Source: Macrobrachium rosenbergii (Eukaryota > Arthropoda > Malacostraca > Decapoda > Palaemonidae). Taken from it: DNA of 64,000 nt. The notes under the pieces are model-generated. The model had not been told where the DNA came from, searched no databases, and saw only the letters and a program-made list of their open reading frames with translations. Of this stretch, positions 25,448-38,877 are shown piece by piece. A program made the position numbers and the translations under genes. Every line of letters starts with the position of its first letter. Positions within the stretch are counted from its first letter, which is position 1. The stretch is taken from assembly GCF_040412425.1 (NCBI RefSeq), contig NC_089762.1, forward strand, positions 23,175,606 to 23,239,605, in the 5' to 3' direction.

Positions 25448-26225
25448 TGGCTGAATTGGACCCCTGGGCCCCACAAACAAACCCAAAAAGGACCCCTTAC
25501 AAAGATTTCCTCCGGAATCGCCGGAGGTGGCCATCATTACATGAATGACTATGCTCTAGTTTGAGAAAATGATAGTCTTCGTATTGGCGCCAAAATCTTC
25601 ACCGAAGAATCCTGAAGACTCCTTGAAGATTCTTTCTTCAGCTGAATTGGACCCTGGGCCCCACAAAAAAAAAAAAAAAAAAAGGACCCTTAGCAAAGAT
25701 TTCCTCCGGAATCGCCGGAGGTGGCCATCATTACATGAATGACTATGCTCTAGTTTGAGAAAATGATAGTCTTCGTATTGGCGCCAAAATCTTCACCGAA
25801 GAATCCCTGAAGACTCCTTGAAGATTCTTTCTTCAGCTGAATTGGACCCTGGACCCCCAAAAAAAAACAAAAAAAAGGACCCCTTAGCAAAGATTTCCTC
25901 TGGAATCGCCAGAGGTGGCCATCATTACATGAATGACTATGCTCTAGTTTGAGAAAATGATAGTCTTCGTATTGGCGCCAAAATCTTCACCGAAGAATCC
26001 CTGAAGACTCCTTGAAGATTCTTTCTTCAGCTGAATTGGACCCCTGGGCCCCACAAAAAAAAAAAAAAAAAAAAAGGACCCCTTAGCAAAGATTTCCTCC
26101 GGAATCGCCGGAGGTGGCCATCATTACATGAATGACTATGCTCTAGTTTGAGAAAATGATAGTCTTCGTATTGGCTCCAAAATCCTCACCCAAGATTCCC
26201 TGAAGACTCCTTGAAGACTCTTTCT
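25448..26225 (+). repeat. S block, 4 monomers
   Basis: The hairpin of the third unit is altered on both arms (CCTCTGGAATCGCCAGAGG, 25896-25914): CCTCTGG pairs with CCAGAGG, a compensatory-looking double change. Confidence 0.92.
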
Positions 26226-26811
26226 TCAGCAGTATAACAGGTGTCATTTTTTCAATTTCAAAAAATTTCATCATTTGGCACTCTGTTGTAGTATTCCATG
26301 TGTCATTTTTCAGTTTCAAGGTTCCTGTAACCTTGTAAAAATGCAGGTGTCATTTTGAAATTGCAAGGATCATATGTAAAATTAACAAAAACACCAACTT
26401 TGAGGTCCCATAGCCGAGAGGGAACCTGCCACGGACATGAGGCTCCAATTAGAGCCCCCTTTATTTTGATCCGTTCTATTAAAAAAATTCATACAAAACA
26501 TCAATACGTTCAGGCCTTGCTGAGTTTTGGATGCCTGAATTTTTATTGTATAAACTAAAAATCGACTTTGAGGCCCGTAGCTAAGAGTCATTTTAGAATT
26601 ATGCAAGTCTGAATTTCCATTCATCGATTTTTGGAAACTGGAAATATTGGCCCAAAAAATTTTGCATCCCCAAAATTAATAGAACTGTACTAACAAGGGT
26701 TAGTTAGGTCGAAAATTTTTAAAGTTCTATTTGTTGAGGCTGGCCTTTTTTTTTATTTTTTTCCTTTACACCTAAGGTTTAAAATATGCCACCTTCACCA
26801 TGCAAGGGTCC
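26226..26811 (+). repeat. L segment L12 (internally deleted)
   Basis: 586 bp, the shortest L. About 40 bp including the first hairpin are missing near 26260. The T-run is interrupted (TTTTATTTTTTCCTTTACACC), and CACCATGCAAGGG marks the right end. This copy looks genuinely diverged. Confidence 0.92.
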
Positions 26812-27986
26812 CGGCTGAATTGGACCCCTGGGCCCCACAAACAAACCAAAAATGGACCCCTTACCAAAGATTTCCTCCGGAATCGCCGGAGGTGGCCATC
26901 ATTACATGAATGACTATGCTCTAGTTTGAGAAAATGATAGTCTTCGTATTGGCGCCAAAATCTTCACCGAAGAATCCCTGAAGACTCCTTGAAGATTCTT
27001 TCTTCAGCTGAATTGGACCCTTGGGCCCCACAAAAAAAAAAAAACAAAAAGGGACCCTTAGCAAAGATTTCCTCCGGAATCGCCGGAGGTGGCCATCATT
27101 ACATGAATGACTATGCTCTAGTTTGAGAAAATGATAGTCTTCGTATTGGCGCCAAAATCTTCATCGAGGAATCCCTGAAGACTCCTTGAAGATTCTTTCT
27201 TAAGCTGAACTGGACCCCTGGGCTCAACAACAACAAAAAAAAAAAAAAGGACCACTTTAGCAAAGATTTCCTCCGGAATCACAGGAGGTGGCCATCATTA
27301 CATGAATGACTATGCTCTAGTTTGAGAAAATGATAGTCTTCGTATTGGTGCCAAAATCTTCACCGAAGAATCCCTGAAGACTTCTTGAAGATTCTTTCTT
27401 CAGCTGAATTGGACCCCTGGCCCCACAAAAAAAAAAAAAAAAGGACCCTTAGCAAAGATTTCCTCCGGAATCGCCGGAGGTGGCCATCATTACATGAATG
27501 ACTATGCTCTAGTTTGAGAAAATGATAGTCTTCGTATTGGCGCCAAAATCTTCACCGAAGAATCCTGAAGACTCCTTTGAAGATTCTTTCTTCAGCTGAA
27601 TTGGAACAAGGGTCCTGGCTGAAAAAAAAAAAAAAAAAGGACCCCTTAGCAAAAGATTTCCTCCGGAATCGCCGGAGGTGGCCATCATTACATGAATGAC
27701 TATGCTCTAGTTTGAGAAAATGATAGTCTTCGTATTGGCGCCAAAATCTTCACCGAAGAATCCTGAAGACTCCTTGAAGATTCTTTCTTCAGCTGAATTG
27801 GACCCCTGGGCCCCACAAAAAAAAAAAAAAAAAAAAGGACCCTTAGCAAAGATTTCCTCCGGAATCGCCGGAGGTGGCCATCATTACATGAATGACTATG
27901 CTCTAGTTTGAGAAAATGATAGTCTTCGTATTGGCTCCAAAATCCTCACCCAAGATTCCCTGAAGACTCCTTGAAGACTCTTTCTT
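26812..27986 (+). repeat. S block, 6 monomers
   Basis: Includes a unit with CTCAACAACAACAAAA in place of the clean A-run (27223-27238) and an S'-like scar (GGAACAAGGGTCCTGGCTG, about 27603-27621) joined directly to an A-run. Confidence 0.92.
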
Positions 27987-28583
27987 CAGCAGTATAACAG
28001 GTGTCATTTTTCAATTTCAAGGTAATTTCTACCATTTATATAGCTGGTAGCCTTTCATCATTGGCACTCTGTTGTAGTATTCCATGTGTCATTTTTCAGT
28101 TTCAAGGTTCCTGTAACCTTGTGAAGTAATGCAGGTGTCATTTTGAAATTGCAAGGTTCATATGTAAAATTAACAAAAACACCAACTTTGAGGTCCCATA
28201 GCCGAGAGGAACCTGCCACGGACATGAGGCTCCAATTAGAGCCCCTTTATTTTGATCCGTTCTATTAAAAAAATTCATACAAAACATCAATACGTTCAGG
28301 CCTTGCTGAGTTTTGGATGCCTGAATTTTTATTGTATAAACTAAAAATCGACTTTGAGGCCCTGTAGCTAAGAGTCATTTTAGAATTATGCAAGTCTGAA
28401 TTTCCATTCATCGATTTTTGAAACTGGAAATATTGGCCCAAAAATTTTACATCCCCAAAATTAATAGAACTGTACTAACAAGGGTTAGTTAGGTCGAAAA
28501 TTTTGAAAGTTCTATTTTTTGAGGCTGGACTTTTTTTTTTTTTTTTTTTTTTTTAGAATATGCCACCTTCACCACGCAAGGGT
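27987..28583 (+). repeat. L segment L13
   Basis: 597 bp. It carries the GGTTCATATG variant, and the ACACCCCAGG word after the T-run is missing. Confidence 0.93.
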
Positions 28584-29360
28584 CCCAGCTGAATTGGACC
28601 CCTGGGCCCCACAAAAAAAAAAAAAAGGACCCCCTTAAAAGATTTCCTCCGGAATCGCCGGAGGTGGCCATCATTACATGAATGACTATGCTCTAGTTTG
28701 AGAAAATGATAGTCTTCGTATTGGCGCCAAAATCTTCACCGAAGAATCCCTGAAGACTCCTTGAAGATTCTTTCTTCAGCTGAATTGGACCCTGGGCCCC
28801 AAAAAAAAAAAAAAAAAAAAGGACCCCTTAGCAAAGATTTCCTCCGGAATCGCCGGAGGTGGCCATCATTACATGAATGACTATGCTCTAGTTTGAGAAA
28901 ATGATAGTCTTCGTATTGGCGCCAAAATCTTCACCGAAGAATCCTGAAGACTCCTTTTGAAGATTCTTTCTTCAGCTGAATTGGACCCCTGGGCCCCAAA
29001 AAAAAAAAAAAAAAGGACCCTTACCAAAGATTTCCTCCGGAATCGCCGGAGGTGGCCATCATTACATGAATGACTATGCTCTAGTTTGAGAAAATGATAG
29101 TCTTCGTATTGGCGCCAAAATCTTCACCGAAGAATCCCTGAAGACTCCTTGAAGATTCTTTTTCTTCAGCTGAATTGGACCCCTGGGCCCCACAAAAAAA
29201 AAAAAAAAGGACCCCTTAGCAAAAGATTTCCTCCGGAATCGCCGGAGGTGGCCATCATTACATGAATGACTATGCTCTAGTTTGAGAAAATGATAGTCTT
29301 CATATTGGCTCCAAAATCCTCACCCAAGATTCCCTGAAGACTCCTTGAAGACTCTTTCTT
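28584..29360 (+). repeat. S block, 4 monomers
   Basis: Regular block without a clear S' scar; A-runs are about 14-20 nt. Confidence 0.93.
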
Positions 29361-29948
29361 CAGCAGTATAACAGGTGTCATTTTTCAATTTCAAAAAGGA
29401 CCCTTGGCACTTTCATCATGGCACTGTTGTAGTATTCCATGTGTCATTTTTCAGTTTCAAGGTTCCTGTAACCTTGTAAGTAATGCAGGTGTCATTTGAA
29501 ATTGCAAGGATCATATGTAAAATTAACAAAAACACCAACTTTGAGGTCCCATAGCCGAGAGGAACCTGCCACGGACATGAGGCTCCAATTAGAGCCCTTT
29601 ATTTTGATCCGTTCTATTAAAAAAATTCATACAAAACATCAATACGTTCAGGCCTTGCTGAGTTTTGGATGCCTGAATTTTTATTGTATAAACTAAAAAT
29701 CGACTTTGAGGCCCCGTAGCTAAGAGTCATTTTAGAATTATGCAAGTCTGAATTTCCATTCATCGATTTTTGAAACTGGAAATATTGGCCCAAAAAATTT
29801 TACATCCCCAAAATTAATAGAACTGTACTAACAAAAGGGTTAGTTAGGTCGAAAATTTTGAAAGTTCTATTTTTTGAGGCTGGACTTTTTTTTTTTTTTT
29901 TTTTTACACCCCAGGTTTAGAATATGCCACCTTCACCACGCAAGGTCC
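29361..29948 (+). repeat. L segment L14 (internally deleted)
   Basis: 588 bp. The interval with the first hairpin is replaced by AAAAAGGACCCTTGGCAC (about 29393-29410), mixing an S word (AAAAAGGACCC) into L. Confidence 0.91.
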
Positions 29949-30913
29949 CCTGGCTGAATTGGACCTGGGCCCCACAAACAAACCAAAAAGGACCCCTTAC
30001 CAAAGATTTCCTCCGGAATCGCCGGAGGTGGCCATCATTACATGAATGACTATGCTCTAGTTTGAGAAAATGATAGTCTTCGTATTGGCGCCAAAATCTT
30101 CACCGAAGAATCCCTGAAGACTCCTTGAAGATTCTTTCTTCAGCTGAATTGGACCCCTGGGCCCATCAAAAAAAAAAAACTAGAACCCCTTAGCAAAGAT
30201 TTCCTCCGGAATCGCCGGAGGTGGCCATCATTACATGAATGACTATGCTATAGTTTGAGAAAATGATAGTCTTCGTATTGGCGCCAAAATCTTCACCGAA
30301 GAATCCCTGAAGACTCCTTGAAGATTCTTTCTTCAGCTGAATTGGACCCCTGGGCCCCACAAAAAAAAAAAAAAAGGACCCCAACAAAAGATTTCCTCCG
30401 GAATCGCCGGAGGTGGCCATCATTACATGAATGACTATGCTCTAGTTTGAGAAAATGATAGTCTTCGTATTGGCTGCCAAAATCTTCACCGAAGAATCCC
30501 TGAAGACTCCTTGAAGATTCTTTCTTCAGCTGAATTGGACCCTGGGCCCCAACAAAAAAAAAAAAAAAAAAGGACCCCTTAGCAAAGATTTCCTCCGGAA
30601 TCGCCGGAGGTGGCCATCATTACATGAATGACTATGCTCTAGTTTGAGAAAATGATAGTCTTCGTATTGGCGCCAAAATCTTCACCGAAGAATCCCTGAA
30701 GACTCCTTGAAGATTCTTTCTTCAGCTGAATTGGACCCTGGGCCCCAAAAAAAAAAAAAAAAAAAGGACCCCTTAGCAAAGATTTCCTCCGGAATCGCCG
30801 GAGGTGGCCATCATTACATGAATGACTATGCTCTAGTTTGAGAAAATGATAGTCTTCTTTGGCTCCAAAATCCTCACCCAAGATTCCCTGAAGACTCCTT
30901 GAAGACTCTTTCT
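29949..30913 (+). repeat. S block, 5 monomers
   Basis: The second unit's A-run is followed by CTAGAACCCC (30180-30189), the third has GACCCCAACAAAAG, and the fourth has GGCTGCCAAAAT in place of the palindrome (30473). Confidence 0.92.
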
Positions 30914-31533
30914 TCAGCAGTATAACAGGTGTCATTTTTCAATTTCAAAAACAATTTCTACCATTTATATAGCTGCTAGCCTTTCATCATTGGCACTCTG
31001 TTGTAGTATTCCATGTGTCATTTTTCAGTTTCAAGGTTCCTGTAACCTTGTAAGTAATGCAGGTGTCATTTTGAAATTGCAAGGATCATATGTAAAATTA
31101 ACAAAAAACACCAACTTTGAGGTCCCATAGCCGAGAGGGAACCTGCCACGGACATGAGGCTCCAATTAGAGCCCCTTTATTTTGATCCGTTCTATTAAAA
31201 AAAATTCATACAAAACATCAATACGTTCAGGCCTTGCTGAGTTTTGGATGCCTGAATTTTTATTGTATAAACTAAAAAATCGACTTTGAGGCCCCGTAGC
31301 TAAGAGTCATTTTAGAATTATGCAAGTCTGAATTTCCATTCATCGATTTTTGGAAACTGGAAATATTGGCCCAAAAAATTTTACATCCCCAAAATTAATA
31401 GAACTGTACTAACAAGGGTTAGTTAGGTCGAAAATTTTGAAAGTTCTATTTTTTGAGGCTGGACTTTTTTTTTTTTTTTTTTTTTTTTTTACACCCCAGG
31501 TTTAGAATATGCCACCTTTACCACGCAAGGGTC
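30914..31533 (+). repeat. L segment L15
   Basis: 620 bp. CAAAAACAATTTCTACC replaces CAAGGGTAATTTCTACC, and AGCTGCTAGCC breaks the first hairpin by one base. Confidence 0.93.
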
Positions 31534-32331
31534 CCGGCTGAATTGGACCCCTGGGCCCCAAAAACAAACCCAAAAAAGGAACCCTTACCAAAGATTTCCT
31601 CCGGAATCGCCGGAGGTGGCCATCATTACATGAATGACTATGCTCTAGTTTGAGAAAATGATAGTCTTCGTATTGGCGCCAAAATCTTCACCGAAGAATC
31701 CCTGAAGACTCCTTGAAGATTCTTTCTTCAGCTGAATTGGACCCCTGGGCCCCACAAAAAAAAAAAAAAAAAAAAAGGACCCCTTAGCAAAGATTTCCTC
31801 CGAATCGCCGGAGGTGGCCATCATTACATGAATGACTATGCTCTAGTTTGAGAAAATGATAGTCTTCGTATTGGCGCCAAAATCTTCACCGAAGAATCCC
31901 TGAAGACTCCTTGAAGATTCTTTCTTCAGATTCTAACAAGCTCCTGGCTGAATTGGACCCCTGGGCCCCACAAAAAAAAAAAAAAAGGACCCCTTAAAAG
32001 ATTTCCTCCGGAATCGCCGGAGGTGGCCATCATTACATGAATGACTATGCTCTAGTTTGAGAAAATGATAGTCTTCGTATTGGCGCCAAAATCTTCACCG
32101 AAGAATCCCTGAAGACTCCTTGAAGATTCTTTCTTCAGCTGAATTGGACCCTGGGCCCCAAAAAAAAAAAAAAAAAAAAAGGACCCTTTAGCAAAGATTT
32201 CCTCCGGAATCGCCGGAGGTGGCCATCATTACATGAATGACTATGCTCTAGTTTGAGAAAATGATAGTCTTCGTATTGGCGCCAAAATCCTCACCCAAGA
32301 TTCCCTGAAGACTCCTTGAAGACTCTTTCTT
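31534..32331 (+). repeat. S block, 4 monomers
   Basis: The third unit has an S' scar (CAGATTCTAACAAGCTCCTGG, about 31928), 396 bp after L. The L-flank unit keeps GGCGCC instead of the usual GGCTCC (32279-32284). Confidence 0.92.
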
Positions 32332-32945
32332 CAGCAGTATAACAGGTGTCATTTTTCAATTTCAAGGGTAATTTCTACCATTTATATAGCTGGTAGCCTT
32401 TCATCATTGGCACTCTGTTGTAGTATTCCATGTGTCATTTTTTAGTTTCAAGGTTCTTGTAACCTTGTAAGTAATGCAGGTGTTATTTTGAAATTGCAAG
32501 GATCATATGTAAAATTAACAAAAAACACCAACTTTGAGGTCCCATAGCCGAGAGGGAACCTGCCACGGACATGAGGCTCCAATTAGAGCCCTTTATTTTG
32601 ATCCGTTCTATTAAAAAAATTCATACAAAACATCAATACGTTCAGGCCTTGCTGAGTTTTGGATGCCTGAATTTTTATTGTATAAACTAAAAATCGACTT
32701 TGAGGCCCCGTAACTAAGAGTCATTTTAGAATTATGCAAGTCTGAATTTCCATTCATCGATTTTTGGAAACTGGAAATATTGGCCCAAAAAATTTTACAT
32801 CCCAAAATTAATAGAACTGTACTAACAAGGGTTAGTTAGGTCGAAAATTTTGAAAGTTCTATTTTTTGAGGCTGGACTTTTTTTTTTTTTTTTTTTTTTT
32901 TTACACCCCAGGTTTAGAATATGCCACCTTCACCACGCAAGGGTC
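32332..32945 (+). repeat. L segment L16
   Basis: 614 bp. Several C-to-T type changes in one region (TTTTTTAGTTTC, GGTTCTTGTAAC, GGTGTTATTTTG, 32440-32490). Confidence 0.93.
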
Positions 32946-33929
32946 CCGGCTGAATTGGACCCTGGGCCCCACAAAAAAACCCAAAAAGGACCCTTACCAA
33001 AGATTTCCTCCGGAATCGCCGGAGGTGGCCATCATTACATGAATGACTATGCTCTAGTTTGAGAAAATGATAGTCTTCGTATTGGCGCCAAAATCTTCAC
33101 CGAAGAATCCCTGAAGACTCCTTGAAGATTCCTTCTTCAGCTGAATTGGACCCCTGGGCCCCACAAAAAAAAAAAAAAAAAAAGGACCCTTAGCAAAGAT
33201 TTCCTCCGGAATCGCCGGAGGTGGCCATCATTACATGAATGACTATGCTCTAGTTTGAGAAAATGATAGTCTTCGTATTGGCGCCAAAATCTTCACCGAA
33301 GAATCCCTGAAGACTCCTTGAAGATTCTTTCTTCAGCTGAATTGGACCCCTGGGCCCCACAAAAAAAAAACAAAAAGGACCCCTTACCAAAGATTTCCTC
33401 CGGAATCGCCGGAGGTGGCCATCATTACATGAATGACTATGCTCTAGTTTGAAAAATGATAGTCTTCGTATTGGCGCCAAAATCTTCACCGAAGAATCCC
33501 TGAAGATTCCTTGAAGATTCTTTCTTCAGCAGTATACAAGGGTCCTGGACCCTGGACCCCTGGGCCCCAAAAAAAAAAAAGGACCCCTTAGCAAAGATTT
33601 CCTCCGGAATCGCCGGAGGTGGCCATCATTACATGAATGACTATGCTCTAGTTTGAGAAAATGATAGTCTTCGTATTGGCGCCAAAATCTTCACCGAAGA
33701 ATCCCTGAAGACTCCTTGAAGATTCTTTCTTCAGCTGAATTGGACCCCTGGGCCCCACAAAAAAAAAAAAAAAAAAAAAACCCCTTAGCAAAGATTTCCT
33801 CCGGAATCGCCGGAGGTGGCCATCATTACATGAATGACTATGCTCTAGTTTGAGAAAATGATAGTCTTCGTATTGGCTCCAAAATCCTCACCCAAGATTC
33901 CCTGAAGACTCCTTGAAGACTCTTTCTTC
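32946..33929 (+). repeat. S block, 5 monomers
   Basis: Contains a partial S' (CAGTATACAAGGGTCCTGG, about 33525-33547) with the linked GAAGATTCC haplotype and a duplicated GGACCCTGGACCCCTGG. Confidence 0.92.
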
Positions 33930-34542
33930 AGCAGTATAACAGGTGTCATTTTTCAATTTCAAGGGTAATTTCTACCATTTATATAGCTGGTAGCCTTTCA
34001 TCATTGGCACTCTGTTGTAGTATTCCATGTGTCATTTTTCAGTTTCAAGGTTCCTGTAACCTTGTAAGTAATGCAGGTGTCATTTTGAAATTGCAAGGAT
34101 CATATGTAAAATTAACAAAAACACCAACTTTGAGGTCCCATAGCCGAGAGGGAACCTGCCACGGACATGAGGCTCAATTAGAGCCCCTTTATTTTGATCC
34201 GTTCTATTAAAAAAATTCATACAAAACATCAATACGTTCAGGCCTTGCTGAGTTTTGGATGCCTGAATTTTTATTGTATAAACTAAAAATCGACTTTGAG
34301 GCCCCGTAGCTAAGAGTCATTTTAGAATTATGCAAGTCTGAATTTCCATTCATCGATTTTTGGAAACTGGAAATATTGGCCCAAAAATTTTACATCCCCA
34401 AAATTAATAGAACTGTACTAACAAGGGTTAGTTAGGTCGAAAATTTTGAAAGTTCTATTTTTTGAGGCTGGACTTTTTTTTTTTTTTTTTTTTTTTTTTA
34501 CACCCAGGTTTTAGAATATGCCACCTTCACCACGCAAGGGTC
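33930..34542 (+). repeat. L segment L17
   Basis: 613 bp; close to the consensus, with GAGGCTCAATTAG lacking one C. Confidence 0.93.
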
Positions 34543-35689
34543 CTGGCTGAATTGGACCCCTGGGCCCCAAAACAAACCCAAAAAGGACCCTTACAAAAGA
34601 TTTCCTCCGGAATCGCCGGAGGTGGCCATCATTACATGAAATGACTATGCTCTAGTTTGAGAAAATGATAGTCTTCGTATTTCACCGAAGAATCCCTGAA
34701 GACTCCTTGAAGATTCTTTCTTCAGCTGAATTGGACCCTGGGCCCCAAAAAAAAAAAAAGGACCCCTTAGCAAAGATTTCCTCCGGAATCGCCGGAGGTG
34801 GCCATCATTACATGAATGACTATGCTCTAGTTTGAGAAAATGATAGTCTTCGTATTGGCGCCAAAATCTTCACCGAAGAATCCCTGAAGACTCCTTGAAG
34901 ATTCTTTCTTCAGCTGAATTGGACCCCTGGGCCCCACAAAAAAAAAAAAAAAAAAAAAAAGGACCCCTTACCAAAGATTTCCTCCGGAATCGCCGGAGGT
35001 GGCCATCATTACATGAATGACTATGCTCTAGTTTGAGAAAATGATAGTCTTCGTATTGGCGCCAAAATCTTCACCGAAGAATCCCTGAAGACTCCTTGAA
35101 GATTCTTTCTTCAGCTGAATTGGACCCCTGGGCCCCAAAAAAAAAAAAAAAAAAGGACCCCTTAAAAGATTTCCTCCGGAATCGCCGGAGGTAGCCATCA
35201 TTACATGAATGACTATGCTCTAGTTTGAGAAAATGATAGTCTTCGTATTGGTCCAAAATCTTCACCGAAGAATCCCTGAAGACTCCTTGAAGATTCTTTT
35301 TCAGCTGAATTGGACCCCTGGGCCCCACAAAAAAAAAAAAAAAAAAGGACCCTTACAAAAGATTTCCTCCGGAATCGCCGGAGGTGGCCATCATTACATG
35401 AATGACTATGCTCTAGTTTGAGAAAATGATAGTCTTCGTATTGGCGCCAAAATCTTCACCGAAGAATCCCTGAAGACTCCTTGAAGATTCTTTCTTCAGC
35501 TGAATTGGACCCCTGGGCCTACAAAAAAAAAAAAAAAAAGGACCCTTAGCAAAGATTTCCTCCGGAATCGCCGGAGGTGGCCATCATTACATGAATGACT
35601 ATGCTCTAGTTTGAGAAAATGATAGTCTTCGTATTGGCTCCAAAATCCTCACCCAAGATTCCCTGAAGACTCCTTGAAGACTCTTTCTT
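34543..35689 (+). repeat. S block, 6 monomers
   Basis: The first monomer lacks the GGCGCC region (CGTATTTCACCGAAG at 34675), a deletion of about 20 bp. The fifth has ATTGGTCCAAAATC at the same place (35248). Confidence 0.92.
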
Positions 35690-36307
35690 CAGCAGTATAA
35701 CAGGTGTCATTTTTTCAATTTCAAGGGTAATTTCTACCATTTATATAGCTGGTAGCCTTTCATCATTGGCACTCTGTTGTAGTATTCCATGTGTCATTTT
35801 TCAGTTTCAAGGTTCCTGTAACCTTGTAAGTAATGCAGGTGTCATTTTGAAATTGCAAGGATCATATGTAAAATTAACAAAAAACACCAACTTTGAGGTC
35901 CCATAGCCGAGAGGAACCTGCCACGGACATGAGGCTCCAATTAGAGCCCCTTTATTTTGATCCGTTCTATTAAAAAAATTCATACAAAACATCAATACGT
36001 TCAGGCCTTGCTGAGTTTTGGATGCCTGAATTTTTATTGTATAAACTAAAAAATCGACTTTGAGGCCCCATAGCTAAGAGTCATTTTAGAATTATGCAAG
36101 TCTGAATTTCCATTCATCGATTTTTGGAAACTGGAAATATTGGCCCAAAAAATTTTACATCCCCAAAATTAATAGAACTGTACTAACAAGGGTTAGTTAG
36201 GTCGAAAATTTTGAAAGTTCTATTTTTTGAGGCTGGACTTTTTTTTTTTTTTTTTTTTTTTTTACACCCCAGGTTTAGAATATGCCACCTTCACCACGCA
36301 AGGGTCC
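35690..36307 (+). repeat. L segment L18
   Basis: 618 bp; close to the consensus, with GGCCCCATAGCTAAG. Confidence 0.93.
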
Positions 36308-37486
36308 CGGCTGAATTGGACCCCTGGGCCCCACAAACAAACCCAAAAAAGGACCCCTTACCAAAGATTTCCTCCGGAATCGCCGGAGGTGGCCATCATT
36401 ACATGAATGACTATGCTCTAGTTTGAGAAAATGATAGTCTTCGTATTGGCGCCAAAATCTTCACCGAAGAATCCCTGAAGACTCCTTGAAGATTCTTTCT
36501 TCAGCTGAATTGGACCCTGGACCCCACAAAAAAAAAAAAAAAAGGACCCTTTAGCAAAGATTTCCTCCGGAATCGCCGGAGGTGGCCATCATTACATGAA
36601 TGACTATGCTCTAGTTTGAGAAAATGATAGTCTTCGTATTGGCGCCAAAATCTTCACCGAAGAATCCCTGAAGACTCCTTGAAGATTCTTTCTTCAGCTG
36701 AAAAGGGACCCTGGGCCCTCTGGGCAAAAAAAAAAAAAAAAAAGGACCCTTTAGCAAAGATTTCCTCCGGAATCGCCGGAGGTGGCCATCATTACATGAA
36801 TGACTATGCTCTAGTTTGAGAAAATGATAGTCTTCGTATTGGCGCCAAAATCTTCACCAAGAATCCCTGAAGACTCCTTGAAGATTCTTTCTTCAGCTGA
36901 ATTGGACCCTGGGCCCCAAAAAAAAAAAAAAAAAAGGACCCTTAGAAAGATTTCCTCCGGAATCGCCGGAGGTGGCCATCATTACATGAATGACTATGCT
37001 CTAGTTTGAGAAAATGATAGTCTTCGTATTGGCGCCAAAATCTTCACCGAAGAATCCCTGAAGACTCCTTGAAGATTCCTTTTTCAGCTGAATTGGAGCG
37101 CTGGGCCCCAAAAAAAAAAAAAAAAAAAAAAGGACCCCTTAGCAAAGATTTCCTCCGGAATCGCCGGAGGTGGCCATCATTACATGAATGACTATGCTCT
37201 AGTTTGAGAAAATGATAGTCTTCGTATTGGCGCCAAAATCTTCACCGAAGAATCCCTGAAGACTCCTTGAAGATTCTTTCTTCAGCTGAATTGGACCCCT
37301 GGGCCCCACAAAAAAAAAAAAAAAAGGACACTTAGCAAAGATTTCCTCCGGAATCGCCGGAGGTGGCCATCATTACATGAATGACTATGCTCTAGTTTGA
37401 GAAAATGATAGTCTTCGTATTGGCTCCAAAATCCTCACCCAAGATTCCCTGAAGACTCCTTGAAGACTCTTTCTTCAGCAGTATAA
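36308..37486 (+). repeat. S block, 6 monomers
   Basis: The third A-run position is scarred (CTGAAAAGGGACCCTGGGCCC, about 36698), 392 bp after L. An S'' haplotype (TTCCTTTTTCAG and GGAGCGCTGG) lies at 37074-37105. Confidence 0.92.
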
Positions 37487-38084
37487 CAGGTGTCATTTTT
37501 CAATTTCAAGGGTAATTTCTACCATTTATATAGCTGGTAGCCTTTCATCATTGGCACTCTGTTGTAGTATTCCATGTGTCATTTTTCAGTTTCAAGGTTC
37601 CTGTAACCTTGTAAGTAATGCAGGTGTCATTTTGAAATTGCAAGGATCATATGTAAAATTAACAAAAACACCAACTTTGAGGTCCCATAGCCGAGAGGGA
37701 ACGTGCCACGGACATGAGGCTCCAATTAGAGCCCCTTTATTTTGATCCGTTCTATTAAAAAATTCATACAAAACATCAATACGTTCAGGCCTTGCTGAGT
37801 TTTGGATGCCTGAATTTTTATTGTATAAACTTAAAAATCGACTTTGAGGCCCCGTAGCTAAGAGTCATTTTAGAATTATGCAAGTCTGAATTTCCATTCA
37901 TCGATTTTTGGAAGCTGGAAATATTGGCCTAAAAAATTTTACATCCCCAAAATTAATAGAACTGTACTAACAAGGGTTAGTTAGGTCGGAAATTTTGAAA
38001 GTTCTATTTTTTGAGGCTGGACTTTTTTTTTTTTTTTTTTTACACCCCAGGTTTAGAATATGCCACCTTCACCACGCAAGGGTC
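37487..38084 (+). repeat. L segment L19
   Basis: 598 bp. Private changes: GGAACGTGCCACGG, GGAAGCTGG, GGCCTAAAAAATTT and AGGTCGGAAATTT. Confidence 0.93.
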
Positions 38085-38877
38085 CCAGGCTGAATTGGAC
38101 CCCTGGGCCCCACAAAAACAAACCAAAAAGGACCCCTTACAAAGATTTCCTCCGGAATCGCCGGAGGTGGCCATCATTACATGAATGACTATGCTCTAGT
38201 TTGAGAAAATGATAGTCTTCGTATTGGCGCCAAAATCTTCACCGAAGAATCCATGAAGACTCCTTGAAGATTCTTTTTTCAGCTGAATTGGACCCTGGGC
38301 CCCAAAAAAAAAAAAAAAAAAAAAAAAGGACCCCTTTAGCAAAGATTTCCTCCGGAATCGCCGGAGGTGGCCATCATTACATGAATGACTATGCTCTAGT
38401 TTGAGAAAATGATAGTCTTCGTATTGGCGCCAAAATCTTCACCGAAGAATCCCTGAAGACTCCTTGAAGATTCTTTCTTCAGCTGTATAAATTGGACCCT
38501 GAATTGGACCCCTGGGCCCCAAAAAAAAAAAAGGACCCCTTACAAAGATTTCCTCCGGAATCGCCGGAGGTGGCCATCATTACATGAATGACTATGCTCT
38601 AGTTTGAGAAAATGATAGTCTTCGTATTGGCGCCAAAATCTTCACCGAAGAATCCCTGAAGACTCCTTGAAGATTCTTTCTTCAGCTGAATTGGACCCTG
38701 GGCCCCAAAAAAAAAACAAAAAAAAAAGGACCCCTTAGCAAAGATTTCCTCCGGAATCGCCGGAGGTGGCCATCATTACATGAATGACTATGCTCTAGTT
38801 TGAGAAAATGATAGTCTTCGTATTGGCTCCAAAATCCTCACCCAAGATTCCCTGAAGACTCCTTGAAGACTTTTCTT
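38085..38877 (+). repeat. S block, 4 monomers
   Basis: The third unit has a scar (CAGCTGTATAAATTGGACCC, about 38480), 398 bp after L, blending S and S' words. Confidence 0.92.
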
